Origin: Loxodes magnus
Taxonomy: Eukaryota; Ciliophora; Karyorelictea; Loxodida; Loxodidae
DNA length: 64,000 bases
NCBI GenBank assembly: GCA_946699065.1
Contig: CAMPDV010000235.1
Coordinates: 1-64,000, forward strand
Direction: 5' to 3'
The notes beneath the pieces were generated by a model. That model did no database searches. It had not been told where the DNA came from and saw only the letters and a program-made list of their open reading frames with translations. How positions within the stretch are numbered: the first letter of the stretch is position 1; every line of letters begins with the position of its first letter. Made by a program: the position numbers and the translations under genes. Of this stretch, positions 46,331-60,635 are shown piece by piece.

Positions 46331-48540
46331 TTGAAGCAAATAAAAAATGTTAGTGCTTTTATTATAAAAATATTTTAAAGTCAAAAACTATTTTTTTTAT
46401 TTATTTATAGAAAACTTTAAATTTAAAAGATCTAACAAATAGTGAAACATGAAAAAAGTTGACTGATTGAAGTATGGAATATATTTCTATAATGGCACTC
46501 AGAGCTATGAAAAGGACATTTAATAAATCTTATTTTTAAGATTTGAGTTGGTTTCCATTTACTCATATAGTCAACTTAAATTTCAGCCCTTCTTCTAAGA
46601 ATAAAGTTTAACTAGTAAAGATGATTCTACATCTACATCGCATTTATTTGAAAAAGCAATAAATATGATTTGCCTTATTAGAAACTTGTATAAATGCCTT
46701 AATCTATATAATTTGACTTGAGTTTATCTAGGAATTTAAAGAATTTAATAAACATTTGGATTATAAAATAAAATAAAACAAAATAGAAAATGTAATAACA
46801 GAGTCTCTGAAGGACCACGTTTATGTATATACTCTAAATTATTAAGGATCAAACAAGAAATGAAAATGTTTTTCCTAATAAACATAAACCGGTTATATTA
46901 TAAATATAATTTGAGAAACTATTTCTATTTATAACTGAGAACTTTTATTTATAATTTTCAATTGGAGCACAGTATGCACCACTATAGAATATATTATAGC
47001 ATTATTTTCTTATGCTAATAATTTAAATAATTTGCTTCTATTTTTGATTGCTTTTATTATGAAAGCTACTTTAGGAATTTGAAGGTATATAATTTTTAAA
47101 ATAAAGGGTAAAGAACTTAATTTTATAACTTATACTATTTAGATCATCATTTCTCAAAAAATAAAATTCCTAAAATAGTCATATTCGTCAAATCATTATA
47201 CTCCAAGTTATAAAAAGCGTAGATAAATGTTTTGTTTGTAGGATCAAATTTTAAATGAATAAGTTAATTCAAGAATACAGAAAAGCTGTTCACAAAAACA
47301 TTAAAAAAAGAAAATCTGAGAAAGAGAAAAAAGACATTTGATAGGCAATCCCAAAATTTTAATTTTAGCATTTTGTAATACTCACAGTCTAAGTTATAAC
47401 AAATGCTTAATATTCCAATGTTTATAAATATTTGAATATTTATTTATAGAATAAACTATTGAGATTATCTAAAATTATTAAAACTATAAGGTAAGTCTAT
47501 TTCCAAAAATATAACTTAAGAACGAATTAACTCACAAGAAGTCTAACTTTAAAGCAAGCAACAGTTTCAATCTAAATTAGTAGATTTATCTATTTCATAG
47601 CTACTATGGAAACAATAAAAATATTTTTAATAATAGATTTAACTTTCATAAGAATAGAATCAAACATCAATTAAACAATTTCAACCTATGTAAAACCCAC
47701 CTGATAAAGCGTAAGATAATTCCTTCGATATTATAATTCCACCAGTTTCAGATTTAAAAAAATAACTAATAGAATTAAAACTAAAGGGACTTACTAATAA
47801 CTTTAAGATATTTAAAAAAATAATAAAAGGATTAAAGGATAGAAATGCATTAGTTTAATAGAATTAAAATAAATTTCCTTTAAGTACAAATTTATAAGTC
47901 AATTGATGAAAATAGTATGATAAAAATATGAAATGATTAAAGATGAGACTAATAATTAAAATTATGATTAAACACTTTATTCTGTACAAAATTGATTATA
48001 CTTTTTCTAAAGGAAAAACTGAGTGATCTTAAACATGTGCTACTTATACAGTTTATTTGGAGAAGAAAATTCCAAAAACTTAAGTCATAAAATTTAATGA
48101 AAAATTAGACTTTTTTATAAACCTTTTGTGAAGATTCAGCAAAAGAATAAGAATAAAAAAGGAAATGAACAGTAAATTCGAAACGTAAGAGGTAAGCATG
48201 TTACTAAAATAAATAGAAGAGAGACTTAATCAATTTATCCTATATGCACAATCAATAATATAATAAAAATAAATAAATGGGGATTTTATGGATATTGAGT
48301 AGAAATAAAAACTAGTTTGTACCTATAATCAGATAAATATAATAAAATAATGTCTCTATAAAAAGAAAGACACCTAGCAAGTCAATGAATACAATAAATA
48401 AAAACTTTAAAAATTGAAGAAAATAATATAGAGCATATTGAATCGATTATATTGCATTCAAGAAGGTAAGATTTAGAGAAGTAAAATATATCAAAGAACA
48501 GAACTACATGAATAATTAAGATAAGCAAGCAACATTATAT
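46331..48540. other. No recognisable gene
   Basis: A/T-rich, 2.2 kb between the coiled-coil region and the D/kinase block. No module, tail hairpin or conserved peptide was found. Confidence 0.35.
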
Positions 48541-51245
48541 TGAGGAAAATTTCAAGAGGAACTACAGGATGCATAATTCTAAAAAAGAAAGTAGATGACT
48601 GATTTTCAGAGAAAGATTAGAAAGAAAGCTACCAAGAATTTTGGAAACAGCAAAGAAGGATTTTAAGCAATACAATTAGACTTATTCAAAACCATGATGA
48701 ATTTATATATGGAGGAATCACGTTAATTTATAATAATTATTATCTTGAAAGCAGCAAGGTTTTAATTAAGTCTTATTAACTAGTGAGATTCTCTTCCCTA
48801 AATTCCAAATTTAAAAAATTGATTTACCATTTATATTTTATTATCTTATCTATTCTGTTATTTACATTTATCAAGAAACGAAAGTTAAAATGAGATTAAA
48901 GTTCAATTGGTTTATATCTAAACTAAACAATTATTTTTATACCTTTATTTAAAAGATTAATAAATGATAAAATTTTGCTAAAGGTTTAAATATGAATCAA
49001 AGGATTATTTTCAATTTATTAATTAATACTTTCCATTTATAAAAAAATTAGAAATAAGCTTAAGATCCTATTTTGTTTTGTTTAATTAAATAACCTTGAT
49101 ATGCTTACCAAAATAATTATAAGAACTTAGGATAAAAATGAAATGTAGTCGAAGAGTTTATTAAATAATGTTATCTTCTTAGTTAAAGTTATTTCAAGAA
49201 ATTATTAGATATTTAAGCATTAAAGTTATATCAACCTGCTGCTTTTTATTTTTTTGAAATGATGAAGTTATCAATCAAATTTATTTTTACGATCTTCATT
49301 ATGATATATTTAAATATCAATTTCCTTTAAATGATAAATGATTAAAAAAAGAAGTCAAACTTGAAAACTAGTTCTTTTGATTACGAAATATCAAATATTT
49401 ATTAAATCAATCAATCATTCAAATTAATTAAAAAGTGAAAGGTAAGTCTACACTTTTTTATTTCTCTTATCTTAAAAGCTAAGCTTTTAATAAAGTTTTC
49501 AAAAATTTGTTATATAAATTGGTTATAACTTATGTGATACTAAGAAGAATTTACTTTTTTCTTAGTATTTTGAGATATACAAAATAATTTACTCTAGTGG
49601 CTTGTGTAGTCTTTGAATAAGCCTTCTTATAATAACTTTTTAGCTTTATTGGCTTTATTTTAGATTAAGCTAATTTTTCCCTTTAAGGTAAAATGTAAAC
49701 ATTTTATTTAAATTTTATTAGTTTTAAATTCCTTTAAATGGAAGTAACTTAAACGATCATGTATAATTTAAAGCAAACTATTAATTTAATAAGCAAACCT
49801 TTTTGATATATAACTATACAAGTTAATTGAGCAATGCTTATTAAATCATAAATAAGATATAAAAGCTTTTTCAGAAGTATCCTACACTAGGATTATTGTC
49901 TTTGGAAAAGCAGAAAAGAACGTATTTTAATATTAAATGTATTCCTATTTAAATTATTAGCAATCTTTTGGCTTATACTTTTTAAGACTTCTACTCAATT
50001 TTATCTCCTAACTTTGATATAGCAATATTCCTTAATAATCAGAAGAGCTAATAATACCAAGTAAAAATAAATTATTATACTTAGTTAATTTCTTAGTTGT
50101 ATACTAATTTTTATGAATTTCGACTTCTTTTTGCTAAATGCTATTAAATAATATTTAACAAGTTTCATCCAATAAATTTTAAAGATTCTTTAATGTTGAA
50201 GAATCAAACATAGTTACTTTAATTTTTAAACTAGAACTAAATATTTCCAAAGTTAGGTAGAAGTAGTTCTAGTTTTAGCATCTTCATATTACTTGCAAAG
50301 GATCTATCTATATTAATTAATTTAAATCTAGACTTAATAATTATACATGTCAGATAATTTAGTTAAGCTTGACATAATAATTTTAGTGTACTCATCTACT
50401 TTAAATTACTAAAATTCCGTGAAATTTTAAGGTATAAACTGTTTTTCTTTGCTATGTTCTTTTTAATTAGTTTCAAAATACCTTGTTATAATCTAGTTTA
50501 TTTCCTTTACAGTTGAGTTTCAAATATTTTAACATTATGAAATGCTTTCATTTAATAAATTTTGGTATACTACTAACAGCTTACTAGGCTAATATTTATC
50601 CAAGAGTTTTTCTATTCTTATACTTTTTAATTTTAAAATAAATGCTTATCGTTATTATTCTACTATATAAGTATTCTAGCTTTAACCCAAAACTTTTCTC
50701 AGCTATACTTAAATGTTTCGATAGTAAAATATAGCACTTTGGGCTATTAAATAATATAGGTAGACTAAGAGCTTTAAAACCTAGAATCTTTATTAATATC
50801 CTCTAGAAAAAGATTTCTCAAATGCTTTTGCATTATCTTAATGAGAGTCTTTCTCTAAAGCTTTTTCTTTTATCTTATTTTTTATTTAATTTAAGATAAA
50901 AAATCAGTATATTTATCTCTCGATTTTAAAGCCATAAGATATAGTAAAATTTACTAGAATTATACACTTTAGAATTTACACAAATTAACGAAAAATAAAA
51001 AACGCTTATTTTACTAAAAAGGTTTGAATTATTATGATTTATTTTAATATCCCTTAGCTCTAACTTCATAGATTATTAATACTCTATATAAATTATTTAT
51101 TAACTTACCAAAATTTATTCAGAGCATTGATTAATTTAAAAGAAACTATCAAAACATAGCCTTTGATTTTTAAAAGTTATTAGATAAATAGTTATAGAGA
51201 GGATTTTTAAAAACGTTATTTACTAAAATTTAAATTTATTTATGA
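48540..51245 (+). other. Module D, copy 2
   Basis: Pairs with 5945-9260. Retained peptides include RLIQNHDEF, GGITLIYNNYYLE and FTIYILLSYLFCYLHL. It is about 0.6 kb shorter than copy 1, with many indels. It runs tail-to-tail with kinase 2. It may be a dead gene. Confidence 0.3.
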
Positions 51246-51253
51246 TTATTTCA

Positions 51254-54145
51254 TCACTTTTTTACCTCCTTTTCTTTATCACTTTCTTTTAATACCTTTA
51301 TAGCATATTTGTTCATATTTGCTAGATTTTATACCGAAGTTCCTTCAAAATTTTTGAATCTTTGGTTTATTTAGCTAAGTCCTTTTCTAACTTTTCTAAA
51401 ACTTGATTAAGTTGAAGGAGGTCATGCTTCTTCGTAGTTGATTCCATAAATCGTGTTAAATAAATTCTTTGAGCCTGATTTTTTTTTCTTTTCTCGATTA
51501 TAAAACCCACTGCCTCTGCTTTCATTCTAAGGAGTAAAAATAATTTCACCATCAAGGTCCTATTTATCTAGATTCGAAGATGTCTATATAACATAAGGCG
51601 CTTCTTATTTAAAAGATTACTCTCATTTGTAGTCTTCGAAAAGTTCATGCTTTTTAACTTCTTATAAACTTGGCCTAATTTCAGGATCAATTTACAGCAA
51701 ATATTCTATAAATGAAACTGCTTTTTTATCTAAAATAGTACTTAAATAGCTTCATTCTAGAATATCTCTATTTAAAATTCTTTCGAAAACTAGCTCCGAG
51801 GTTTCATCATTAAAGGGAGGAATTCCTACAATCATTTCAAAAAATATCACTCCAACTGCCCAAATATCTACCTTTTCGTTATGGGCTTTTTATTATATAA
51901 TCTCTGGAGCTATATAATCCGTAGTTCCTCTAACTCCACTTTTTAGCTTGCTATTTAAAACTTGTCTGTTCTAAATTCTTTAAAAAACTTGACTTTCACT
52001 TAATCCAAAGTCAGCTAGTCTACAATTTCCCTAATGATCTAGCAGAACATTTTATGGCTTTAAATCTCTATGAATAATATCTTATTTATGGAGATTTTCA
52101 AGGCAAAGAACAATCTGTGCAATATAAAAGCGAGCAGAATTTAACTCAAACCTTCCCTCTTTTTCTAGTAAGTTTCCCAGGTCACCACCCTGCATATATT
52201 CCATAACGAAGTATAAATGCTTTTAGCCCTAGAAAGTATGAAGCCCTTTAACTACATATTCCTTATGATTAAGTCCTAAAATAAACTATTCTATTTAGAG
52301 TTCGTCATAACTATTCTTTTACTGCTCTATATTAATTACTTTAATCGCTACCAAATCGTTAGTAGAAATTTTCATTGCTAAGTATACTTCTCCGTACCCT
52401 CCCTTTCCGAGTTTCTTGAGTATTTTAAAATCTTTAATTCTTATTTTTTAATAAGGACTAATTTCATTTTGGAATATTGGAATCTCTAGATCCTTTTGAT
52501 TATAGAAACTCATACATGATCCTCATTTTGGTTTTAAATCGCCACAGTTATTTCCAAGATAGACTTAAGCCAAAGAATCTTGCTTAACTAATACTGTCGG
52601 TAGAATTTATGATTGATTAGGACTTTTAGTTTCATCTTCCAATTACTATTGATAGGTTTTATTTAAGCTAATAATTGTTTTAATCTTCTCTGAAATACTT
52701 TTTTAGAGATTAATTATCTTTTCTTATAGATCTATAGAAGCTGCATTTAGTAATCTTTCCAGCTATTTTTCTAGATCCATTAACTTTTATAAAGAATTAT
52801 AGTTGGTAACACTTTGCTAATAGGCATTTCTTCCAATTTGAGTAATTTGTTTCATTATCTTTAATTACTAGCCATTATATTTCTAAGATTTCTTTTTTTT
52901 TCCTGAATATAAATATTTATAGCTAATGATAATTTTGCCTTATTTTTAGAAATTTAAATCTCCCTAAGGTATAAGAGGCGATGAAATTTCAAGTATCTTT
53001 TCTTCGTTTTCCGAATTGTTAATAATTAAGTTTCTTTTTTGCAAGCAAAGGTTAGTATGCTTTTCAATTTGCCAGGCGTCAAATTTTTTTTCACATAATT
53101 TACAAATAATTTAAGGTAATCCTTTGAATATCTCTTTCTTTCATTTCAAGACTTTTTTATCTAGATATTACATCAATAAATCGTTACAGATTAACTCATA
53201 ATATTCTAAGCGTAATGGGTTTTTAGACTATTATTTTGCTTCTTCATCTTGTTTTCTCATTTACTAGATAATCTCTTTCATTATGGTAGTATGAAATGAG
53301 GAATTCTGGTTTTTATGATTTTCTTAAGACTTTATTTTTTTCTAAATAGCAATATCTTTGCTTTCTTATTATTGTGGTATAATTTCATTAATAATCTAAT
53401 TCCACCCTTGGTTTAAAATCTACTGATGATCAAGAGGTGAGAATTATAAATTAATGGAGGAATTTAAATCAGAATAAGGACTCTAGCTTTGCATATCAAA
53501 ATCACTACTTTGCTTGCTACGATCGTCATCTACACTCTAGAATAATGAACTTTAATCTTAGTTTAACTGTTTTGTGCTTTATGTGCGTGGCTTATCGATT
53601 ATGCTATTTTTTATTTCCTCTATAATATGCTATTTCATGCAAAGAGATTTAGATATAATTCCATGTTGAGTTAGTAAAGGGCTCAAAACAGAGCAAGTTC
53701 TTGTTAAAAGTAAGCTAGGAGGCTTATTTTATCTTCGTTAGATTTTAGTTAGTTTTTCTTAGCTATCTTAAATCTATTTTTAGTTTAAGAGCTTATAAAT
53801 CTTAGCAAGGCGTTTTAATTACTTGACTGTATATTTCCAATGTAACTACTCGTTCTTTTCCAATATCTCGTAAACTAGTATAGAATCGATTAACTTAAAG
53901 TCCTAAATTAACTACTAAAAGTCGTAGTTTCCAAGTTATTTAAGCTCTTTACTTTTCATACTATATAAATCCTACTACAGCAGCTACCTAACTACTCTGT
54001 TTTTTACTTAAATTAGCAAATGCTCGAATCTATAATCTGAATATTCAATTCCTTTAAAGTCAAGTAGTTCAAATGAATTGAATCTCTAGCAGATAGGAGT
54101 TAAATATAAATCAGCTTGTTTGACTGAAAGCCTTTCACTCTCCAT
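51254..54145 (-). CDS. AGC-family protein kinase with C2HC zinc finger (IRE/RIM15-like), copy 2
   Basis: One frame of 963 codons, from ATG at 54145 to the TGA-TGA pair at 51251-51256. The start [12 protein letters not shown] resembles MESERHSVTQVD of copy 1. The zinc finger starts at Cys348; the glycine loop GKGGYGEV, catalytic Lys602 and the HRD, DFG and IAPE motifs are all present. Trp762 in the D-x-W motif is TGG where copy 1 has TGA. Other Trp codons remain TGA (AAA-TGA-AAG before the finger, GAA-TGA-AGC in the domain). Differences between copies cluster in the linker after the start and around the activation loop. Both copies keep their frame and catalytic residues although the flanking sequence has decayed, which suggests that both are active. 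Confidence 0.9.
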
Positions 54146-56160
54146 TAAATTATTACAATCAACGTAATTAAATTAAAAAATACTTTCTTTTAAATCTATT
54201 TAACTTGGAAAATCCTTTAAATTTCTAGTTTAAATGAGTTTGTTAATATTATTGTGATGGAAATAGATTTAGTAATTTAATGCTATATCAATATTATAAA
54301 AACAAGCCTGGGTACAAAATAGAGTTTTATATTTCATCATTCGTCCTCCTGTAAAATAACTTTAGTCTTGATATTTCTATCTAAGCTTGATCTGATTTCT
54401 TCTATTTGACTCATAAGTAAATTAGTTGATTAACTGAAGATTATCCTATTTAGTATCTCTTAAATATAAATTAATCAACCATCGAAATTTTGGGTTCTAC
54501 CAAAATATTTTTATTTTTTGCCATTTGTTTTAAAACAGCTTAAATACAACATTTATAACCCTCTATAGAAGATAAGCTAATTAAGTTGCTCATTTTACTT
54601 ATAAATATGATCTGGAAAAAATAATACATAATATTAAGAAAATAAATATAGCATTTTATATCTCGGAGTATGGAGGTTAGTTGTAGAAAGAGAAGGTTTC
54701 GAAAAAATAATTTACTTGCTTCTTTGAGTGATTTGCATAGTGGTATGAGTGAGAGCCACAGCTTCAATTTTGAAAAGCTAACAGAACAAGAAGTTATTTG
54801 AGGTTATTAATTGATTACTTCTAAGCATTGTCTAGATATTATTTTAAACATTTTTGCTCAATTTAAAATATTCAGTTCTTAGTGCTTCACAAACTCTTAC
54901 ACTTTTGCTACTAAAGTAACTGTATTTATTAATCTTTTTAAAATATGGTCTAAATAAAAAGGCAAATAAGCATACTATGTATGAAACATTTTGTACATAT
55001 TCTAAAATTCCTGCTATCAAAACTCGATCTATTCATGTAATAAAATCAAAGAATAAAACTGAAATGAAATTCTACGCTTAAAGAATTAGATGAATATTGA
55101 AGATAAGAAATGAATAGATGGTATAATAATAACTACAATTCCTTAACTAGACTAATAATAATTAGCAACACTAAAAGCACAATGTACAAATCAAAAAATA
55201 TGCTTATAGCTATTTAATTGATGTAATCACATTTGGTAATTATACCATGAAAGGATAATAAAAGATAGTTGCTAGTAAACTAGCTAATTATCTTAGAACA
55301 TACCTAATCTACATTTTTAATGTTTTGGATTACCAAATTTAATTAGCTTTGCTAATTAATTAATCAATCTAAAGATCTTAGGTGTCAAATAGAAAGAAAT
55401 GAAGACAGAATTTAAATATATAAAAGGGGTAAAATTTAATCAGCTATGTATATAACTTTCCCTTTTGCTGCTAATTTAATGATATGCTTTCAACTAACAT
55501 CTAATTTAGAAAAAAAAATTAAAGATATAAACTGAATACTAAAGCATAAGCATCTAAATAATTTTACATTTTTCAAATATTTAACTTAGAATCATTTTGA
55601 CAAAATAAATACATAGTTAAATAAAGTCTTTATAATAAGACTAATTATCCTAAAAGTTTAAATACTCAGATCTTAAAATTTAGTTTAACCTGTGATAAAG
55701 ATTGTGAATATAGATCTAAATATTAAATTAATACATTTTATACAATGAAAATTGAAAAGCGCTGAACTGGAATAATAAACTAAAAAATGCAATCCTAATT
55801 AAAAACTTTAAGAGGTAAATTCAATATTTAAGATTGTCAAATCTGCAAAGCATAAAGAAATAGCGTATAATACTGATATAAAGTCAGTGTCATACTGAAA
55901 TATTCATATTTCTATAATAATACCACTTCTAAGGATATTTTATCCTTTAACAACTTTAGGAAGTATTTTTAACTAAAAATAGCTAAAAGAATATAAAAAA
56001 TATAGAGAATTCTAATTTCATAAAATAGCATAAGCTAGAGTTAGAATTAATTTAATCACACATTTGATAGCAAAATAATTTCCATCTTTAAGCAAATATA
56101 TAGAAAGAGCAGCTCATATAAAAAAGCAGTCTTATATCAAGTATTCTTTTATTTTTGAGC
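54146..56160. other. Upstream flank of kinase 2, duplicated
   Basis: Counterpart of 12158-14220. It is diverged, with no gene seen. An open minus-strand frame at 54540-54767 has no matching frame in the other copy and is not called. Confidence 0.35.
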
Positions 56161-56417
56161 TTTAAAATTTAAGCTTTATACCCTATAAACTTTATAATTT
56201 TAAGGAAAAAATTGATATATAAACTTCTATTGTCCAATAAAATAATCAACTTCTTAAAACTAGAACATTTTAACCATCGTTCTACATTTTAAGTCTCGCT
56301 AAAGTAAAAAGATCGAAATATAAAGCAAATATAAATGAAGCGCATAATGAATTTAAATAAGTATCTTATAATTAAGGCAATTTTAAAGATTAAAAGAATG
56401 TATATCTTACAATTCAT

Positions 56418-56790
56418 TTGTTTCAAATATATATTAAGGAAAAAATTGAGCTCCTTACAATATTTATTGGTTTAAGGATTCTCAAACCTAAGATATCTTT
56501 AATTTATACCTTGCTGCTTTATTTTTATTTCGCTTTTAATCTTATTGGTTCAATAGTTGCTTACAGCTTCCCATGCTTTATTTACTATAAAGAGCTTTCG
56601 TACTATTTTTTGCTAAGAGTCTATTCTTTTAAACTTTGCCAAATAGCTAAAGCATATGATTTATTTATTTTAATAGGAGCAGAAGTGTAATATTGTAGTA
56701 ATGACTCTAATTCTCATTATTTTAACAAAGCATCCTGGGGAAATAATTTCCTAGCTTATCGCTATTGTTGGTTTAATATTTTTCAATATA
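56418..56790 (+). CDS. Module E: small hydrophobic protein fragment
   Basis: A 90-codon frame free of TAA, TAG and TGA starts at ATG 56418. If TAA is read as Gln, it continues through SNDSNSHYFNKASWGNNFL. Two or three hydrophobic stretches could span a membrane (ISLIYTLLLYFYFAFNLIG and nearby). A decayed counterpart lies at about 840-1000. It precedes module B in both places, so it may be an exon or N-terminal part of a larger gene. No family is recognised. Confidence 0.3.
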
Positions 56791-56949
56791 TGTACGGAAA
56801 AAGAAGAGATTAACTTACCTGAAAAATAAATAGCTTGATAAAGGTATGCTTACAATACTTTTCCAAGTTAATCAAACTTAAATCTTTCACTTTTTTCTTA
56901 GTTACACTAAATTTTAAATACCAAATAGATATTTATTTATAAGAATCAA

Positions 56950-59900
56950 GCTAATAAAACTAAGTTTTAGTTAGAAGAGTCAGAAATTTTATTTTCATTC
57001 TAACTAATCTCAGAAAATAAAAGGAGAGATAAATAATATAGAACTACTATTATACCAAATTAAGCTTTTGTGTATGCTTTAGTAAATATAGATAAATATA
57101 CTAGATAAAGACTTAAGACTGCTAAATTATTTAGATAGTAAATGCTATTTTACCTTATGATCTTACCTAATTTATTAATAGTTTAGAAGAACTAGATTAT
57201 TATAATCTAATAGCAACAATTCAAAATAGATAAAAGCTTAATAAATTATAGAAAAGGTTAGTTCAAAAGAGATATTTGAGCTTTATTTAAATGCGGAAGA
57301 TATCTCAACTTACTAGGAATAAAAATTATAAGGAAATATTATAATTTGTATTGCTAAAGGCAAGTTTATTGTATAAGGAAAATAAGTTTATCATTAACTT
57401 TACTTCTATTTAAACTAATTCAAGGAAACCATTTTAAGCGAAATTATTATAATAGAGGTATATCTGTAATACTAAAGCTATGATTAAGTATTATATGAAG
57501 GATTAAATTCATATTTTATCTACCTAACAAAGATTTTTATAATACACAAGAGTTAAAAGCAATGTTTAAAGTAATGAAGGGTATATAAGAAGAAATGTGC
57601 TTAGATTATTTTGGTATTTTATAATTAGACGTTTATCTTATTAACAAGAGAAGGACTTAAGATAAAGTACTGAAAGATTCTATTATAATTTATAGGGAAA
57701 TATTATTAAATAGATATATATCAAGTTTAATAAAATAAAAAAGAAAATATATAGGTAAACAAATTCTTAGCTATTTAAGGTTAGATAATTAAATTTATTT
57801 TAGGTTTATTAGATTCAGACTCAGTACTCTTTATAAAATTATTACATAAATAAATAGGGAGGAACAATCCTCCAACTGAAACTGACTTAAACTCTGGCAC
57901 CAGGAAGTACCCCCATAGGTGAAGAACCAGCAAGAGAAGAGAAGAAAAGATTGAAGAGGCATCAAGTAACATTAATGACGAAAGATGCAAGATACTAAGG
58001 TCTCTTAGAGCAGCATTCCGATCGCGGCCTTATAGAAGACAAAATTCACAAGGGAATACTAGCACTGTGGAAGATTTCAACAAGGAATTTTTTAAACTTT
58101 AAAAATCTTTATTAAAGAGCTGCGCACCATTGAGGTGCTACGCGCTCTATAATCTCATTTATTTACTAAGTAGAAAATATAAAACAAATTGAACGAAAAA
58201 TTGTATATGTTTAAAATGTTCAGATAGAACTATTAAGCTAAATAAACATAATAGCATCTCTTATTAATATAGATTTACTAAATTATAAAGTCTAGCTAAC
58301 TTCCTTAACTAATAAATTAAACTTTTACTCAACTATAATTGCCAAAAATAATAAAATAAAGATTAAAAAAGTAATTAGTAAAATATAAGCAAGCTTTTTA
58401 AATCTCACAGTGACAATATTATAAAGCAATTTTAATTTAAAAAGAGTAAAGAAATGAAACTATATCTACTTTGAGAATTCCTAAAAAAGTATGGCAAAAA
58501 TAATTGTATTAAAACGAATATCGAACTATTTGATAAATTTTACTTTAGTAAAGCTATATAAACTATTAAAGATCTTAAATTAGATGAAGGTATTAAGATA
58601 ACTAAATAATATTAATAAAAATAAACGACCAAAAACTTAATAAACTTAATCAAATTAAAAAATCTGAAAAAGAAGATATGAAGCAGAAATAGGAAAACAA
58701 GGAAAGTAAAAAAATATTTTTTATTAGTTTATACTTAAGGTGTAAGATGATAATATTAGCAAAAAATAAATAGATAATAAATTAGTGAATTATGATTAGA
58801 ATAAATTTTTATAGGTTAGTAACAAATGAGAGAAAATTTGGAGAAAGTTGGATATTATCATTCAAAATTCCAATTATATCAATCTCTAGTGGATTAGTAA
58901 TAACATGATAGAAAGATCTGAAAGAATGTAATTGTGCAAAGTACTAATTTTATTAAAAGGCTTGATACTGAAAATTATAAGAACCTTTGATAATTTTTTT
59001 ATTTTTCATTATAAAATGTCTTTAAGAAATAGCAGTGTCTATTCGTTTAGTAGAAAAAGTAGTTTTATAGTCTTTTTATTAGTAGCATTTGCTTCCGTCT
59101 CTATAAAATCCGAGTAAAATGGATTGTCAATTAGTAGAAAAGCAATCTAGAATATAATGCATGATTTAATGTAAAAGCAGTTAGTGTAAAAGATTTAAAA
59201 CTATGCTATGTATATGGAATGTAAAAAATGATTCTTCTAAAAGATTTGCCTATTTTATAGCTTAAATGTTAATTTTAAATCATCCTAAACAAATTTAAAA
59301 TGGTTATTATTCTGCTTTGGAAAGTCATATATATCATATATAAAAGATAGGAAGACGTAATGATATAGACATTAAAAAAGCCCATAAATTTATAAAAACT
59401 CGAAAAACTGCTATTGGAAAATTAGTTAAAAACACCTTGAATTATGAATCATTTTTAAAATAAAAATAATACTTAATTATAGAAGTTTAACACATCAACT
59501 GGTAAACCGATATAAAGTTTATTCTTATAAGTTTCTTGTCTGATATCTTTTCTTGCTATTATACATTCTTGTACTAGGTATTTTAAAGTTTCTGGATCTT
59601 TATTTCCATATCAACTATAAATTCTCTCTAACCTGATTTATCTTCAAGTATGAAGTTTTCGAGATTTTTGCTTACATCTATCACTATTTATAGTGATTAA
59701 ATACTCTAGAATCGTTTTATTCAGTATTCTTACCATCACACGAACATTAAATTTTGCAAGAAGCATTAATTTACTTTGCTTTCTAAATTTTCTTTTCTTT
59801 TCAAAAATCATCAGAACTTACTAAGTATCATTTTTCAAGCAGGACATCATCTCTGAAGTTTTTTTTACTCTTTATTATAGGATGGGACTTTGTTAAACGA

Positions 59901-60290
59901 ATGATCACTAAGAGCATTTTATGGTTCAAGCAATTAATTTACTTTCTTTTGAATTGCGCATAAAAGCTTTAAGACAAGAGATTTAATTTTTTAAGCCTTA
60001 AAGTCCCTACTTACTATTTTATTTCTTTCGTTTTTTTAATTCTCAAATTACACTCTAATTAGCTTATTCAAGACTGTTTAATCGGGATTTTCCTGATAAT
60101 AGAAGAATACGTTTGATTTATATTTCCATTTTATTTCAAAAAAATCCTCCATTTAGAAGAGTTGTTTTAGAGATATAAATCAAGCAGTTACAGTAGATCT
60201 ATCTTAGAATTAGAATGTATGAATAAAAATAAAAAAAGCAGGAATAAAAGTAAACAAGCAGAAATAATACTTATAGATTTTAAATAAAAG
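56950..60290 (+). pseudogene. Module B, copy 3, split by a type-3 retroposon
   Basis: The left part is the most protein-like of all copies: KEIFELYLNAEDISTYQEQK, then GNIIICIAKGKFIVQGKQVY and, after a frame change near 57510, NTQELKAMFKVMKGIQEEM and CLDYFGILQLDVYLINK. A retroposon occupies 57845-58170. The right part includes SFSRKSSFIVFLLVAFASV and ends RDINQAVTVDL..IKKAGIKVNKQ, matching the end of copy 2. The gene is probably dead. Its product is unknown, with soluble sequence at the left and hydrophobic sequence at the right. Confidence 0.4.
57845..58170 (+). mobile_element. Type-3 retroposon with coding-like head, best copy
   Basis: Starts GGGAGGAACAATCCTCC, a small hairpin. The plus frame reads TDLNSGTRKYPHRW and continues with RRQNSQGNTSTVEDF. 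It ends in a well-paired shared hairpin (58115-58149), ATAATC and TCATTTATTTA. The left flank ends about TTAGATTCAG and the right flank resumes with CTAAGTAGAA; module B copies 1 and 2 are continuous there. Confidence 0.65.
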
Positions 60291-60349
60291 CTAAAACGTC
60301 AAAATGATAAAAAAAATGTTCTAGAAACTTAATTTATTCGGAAATTTTA

Positions 60350-60635
60350 ATTAAAAATCAATTTTTTATTCTTTAAGTGATAAGATATAAAAGCTAGCTT
60401 TTTAGAAACTTTTTAAGTTTAATTTTCTTATTTTTTCACATTTAAGTTTTAAACCTCTTATTTATATCTTCTATTGATATCTTCGAAGTTCTTAAATTGT
60501 TTGCTTTACTTTAATTCTCTATTATCATATTTCTTTATTTTCAAAAGCAAAGTGGAATCTGCCTAAACAGAAAATAAAGCCTATTAATAAGAAGTTCAGA
60601 AGCAAAAGGCCACTAAAGAGTCATTTATTAAAGTT
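60350..60635 (+). other. Spacer module between B and A, copy 3
   Basis: Keeps GTGGAATCTGCCTAAACAG and AATAAAG text and, before the A start codon, AGAGTCATTTATTAAAG. Confidence 0.4.
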
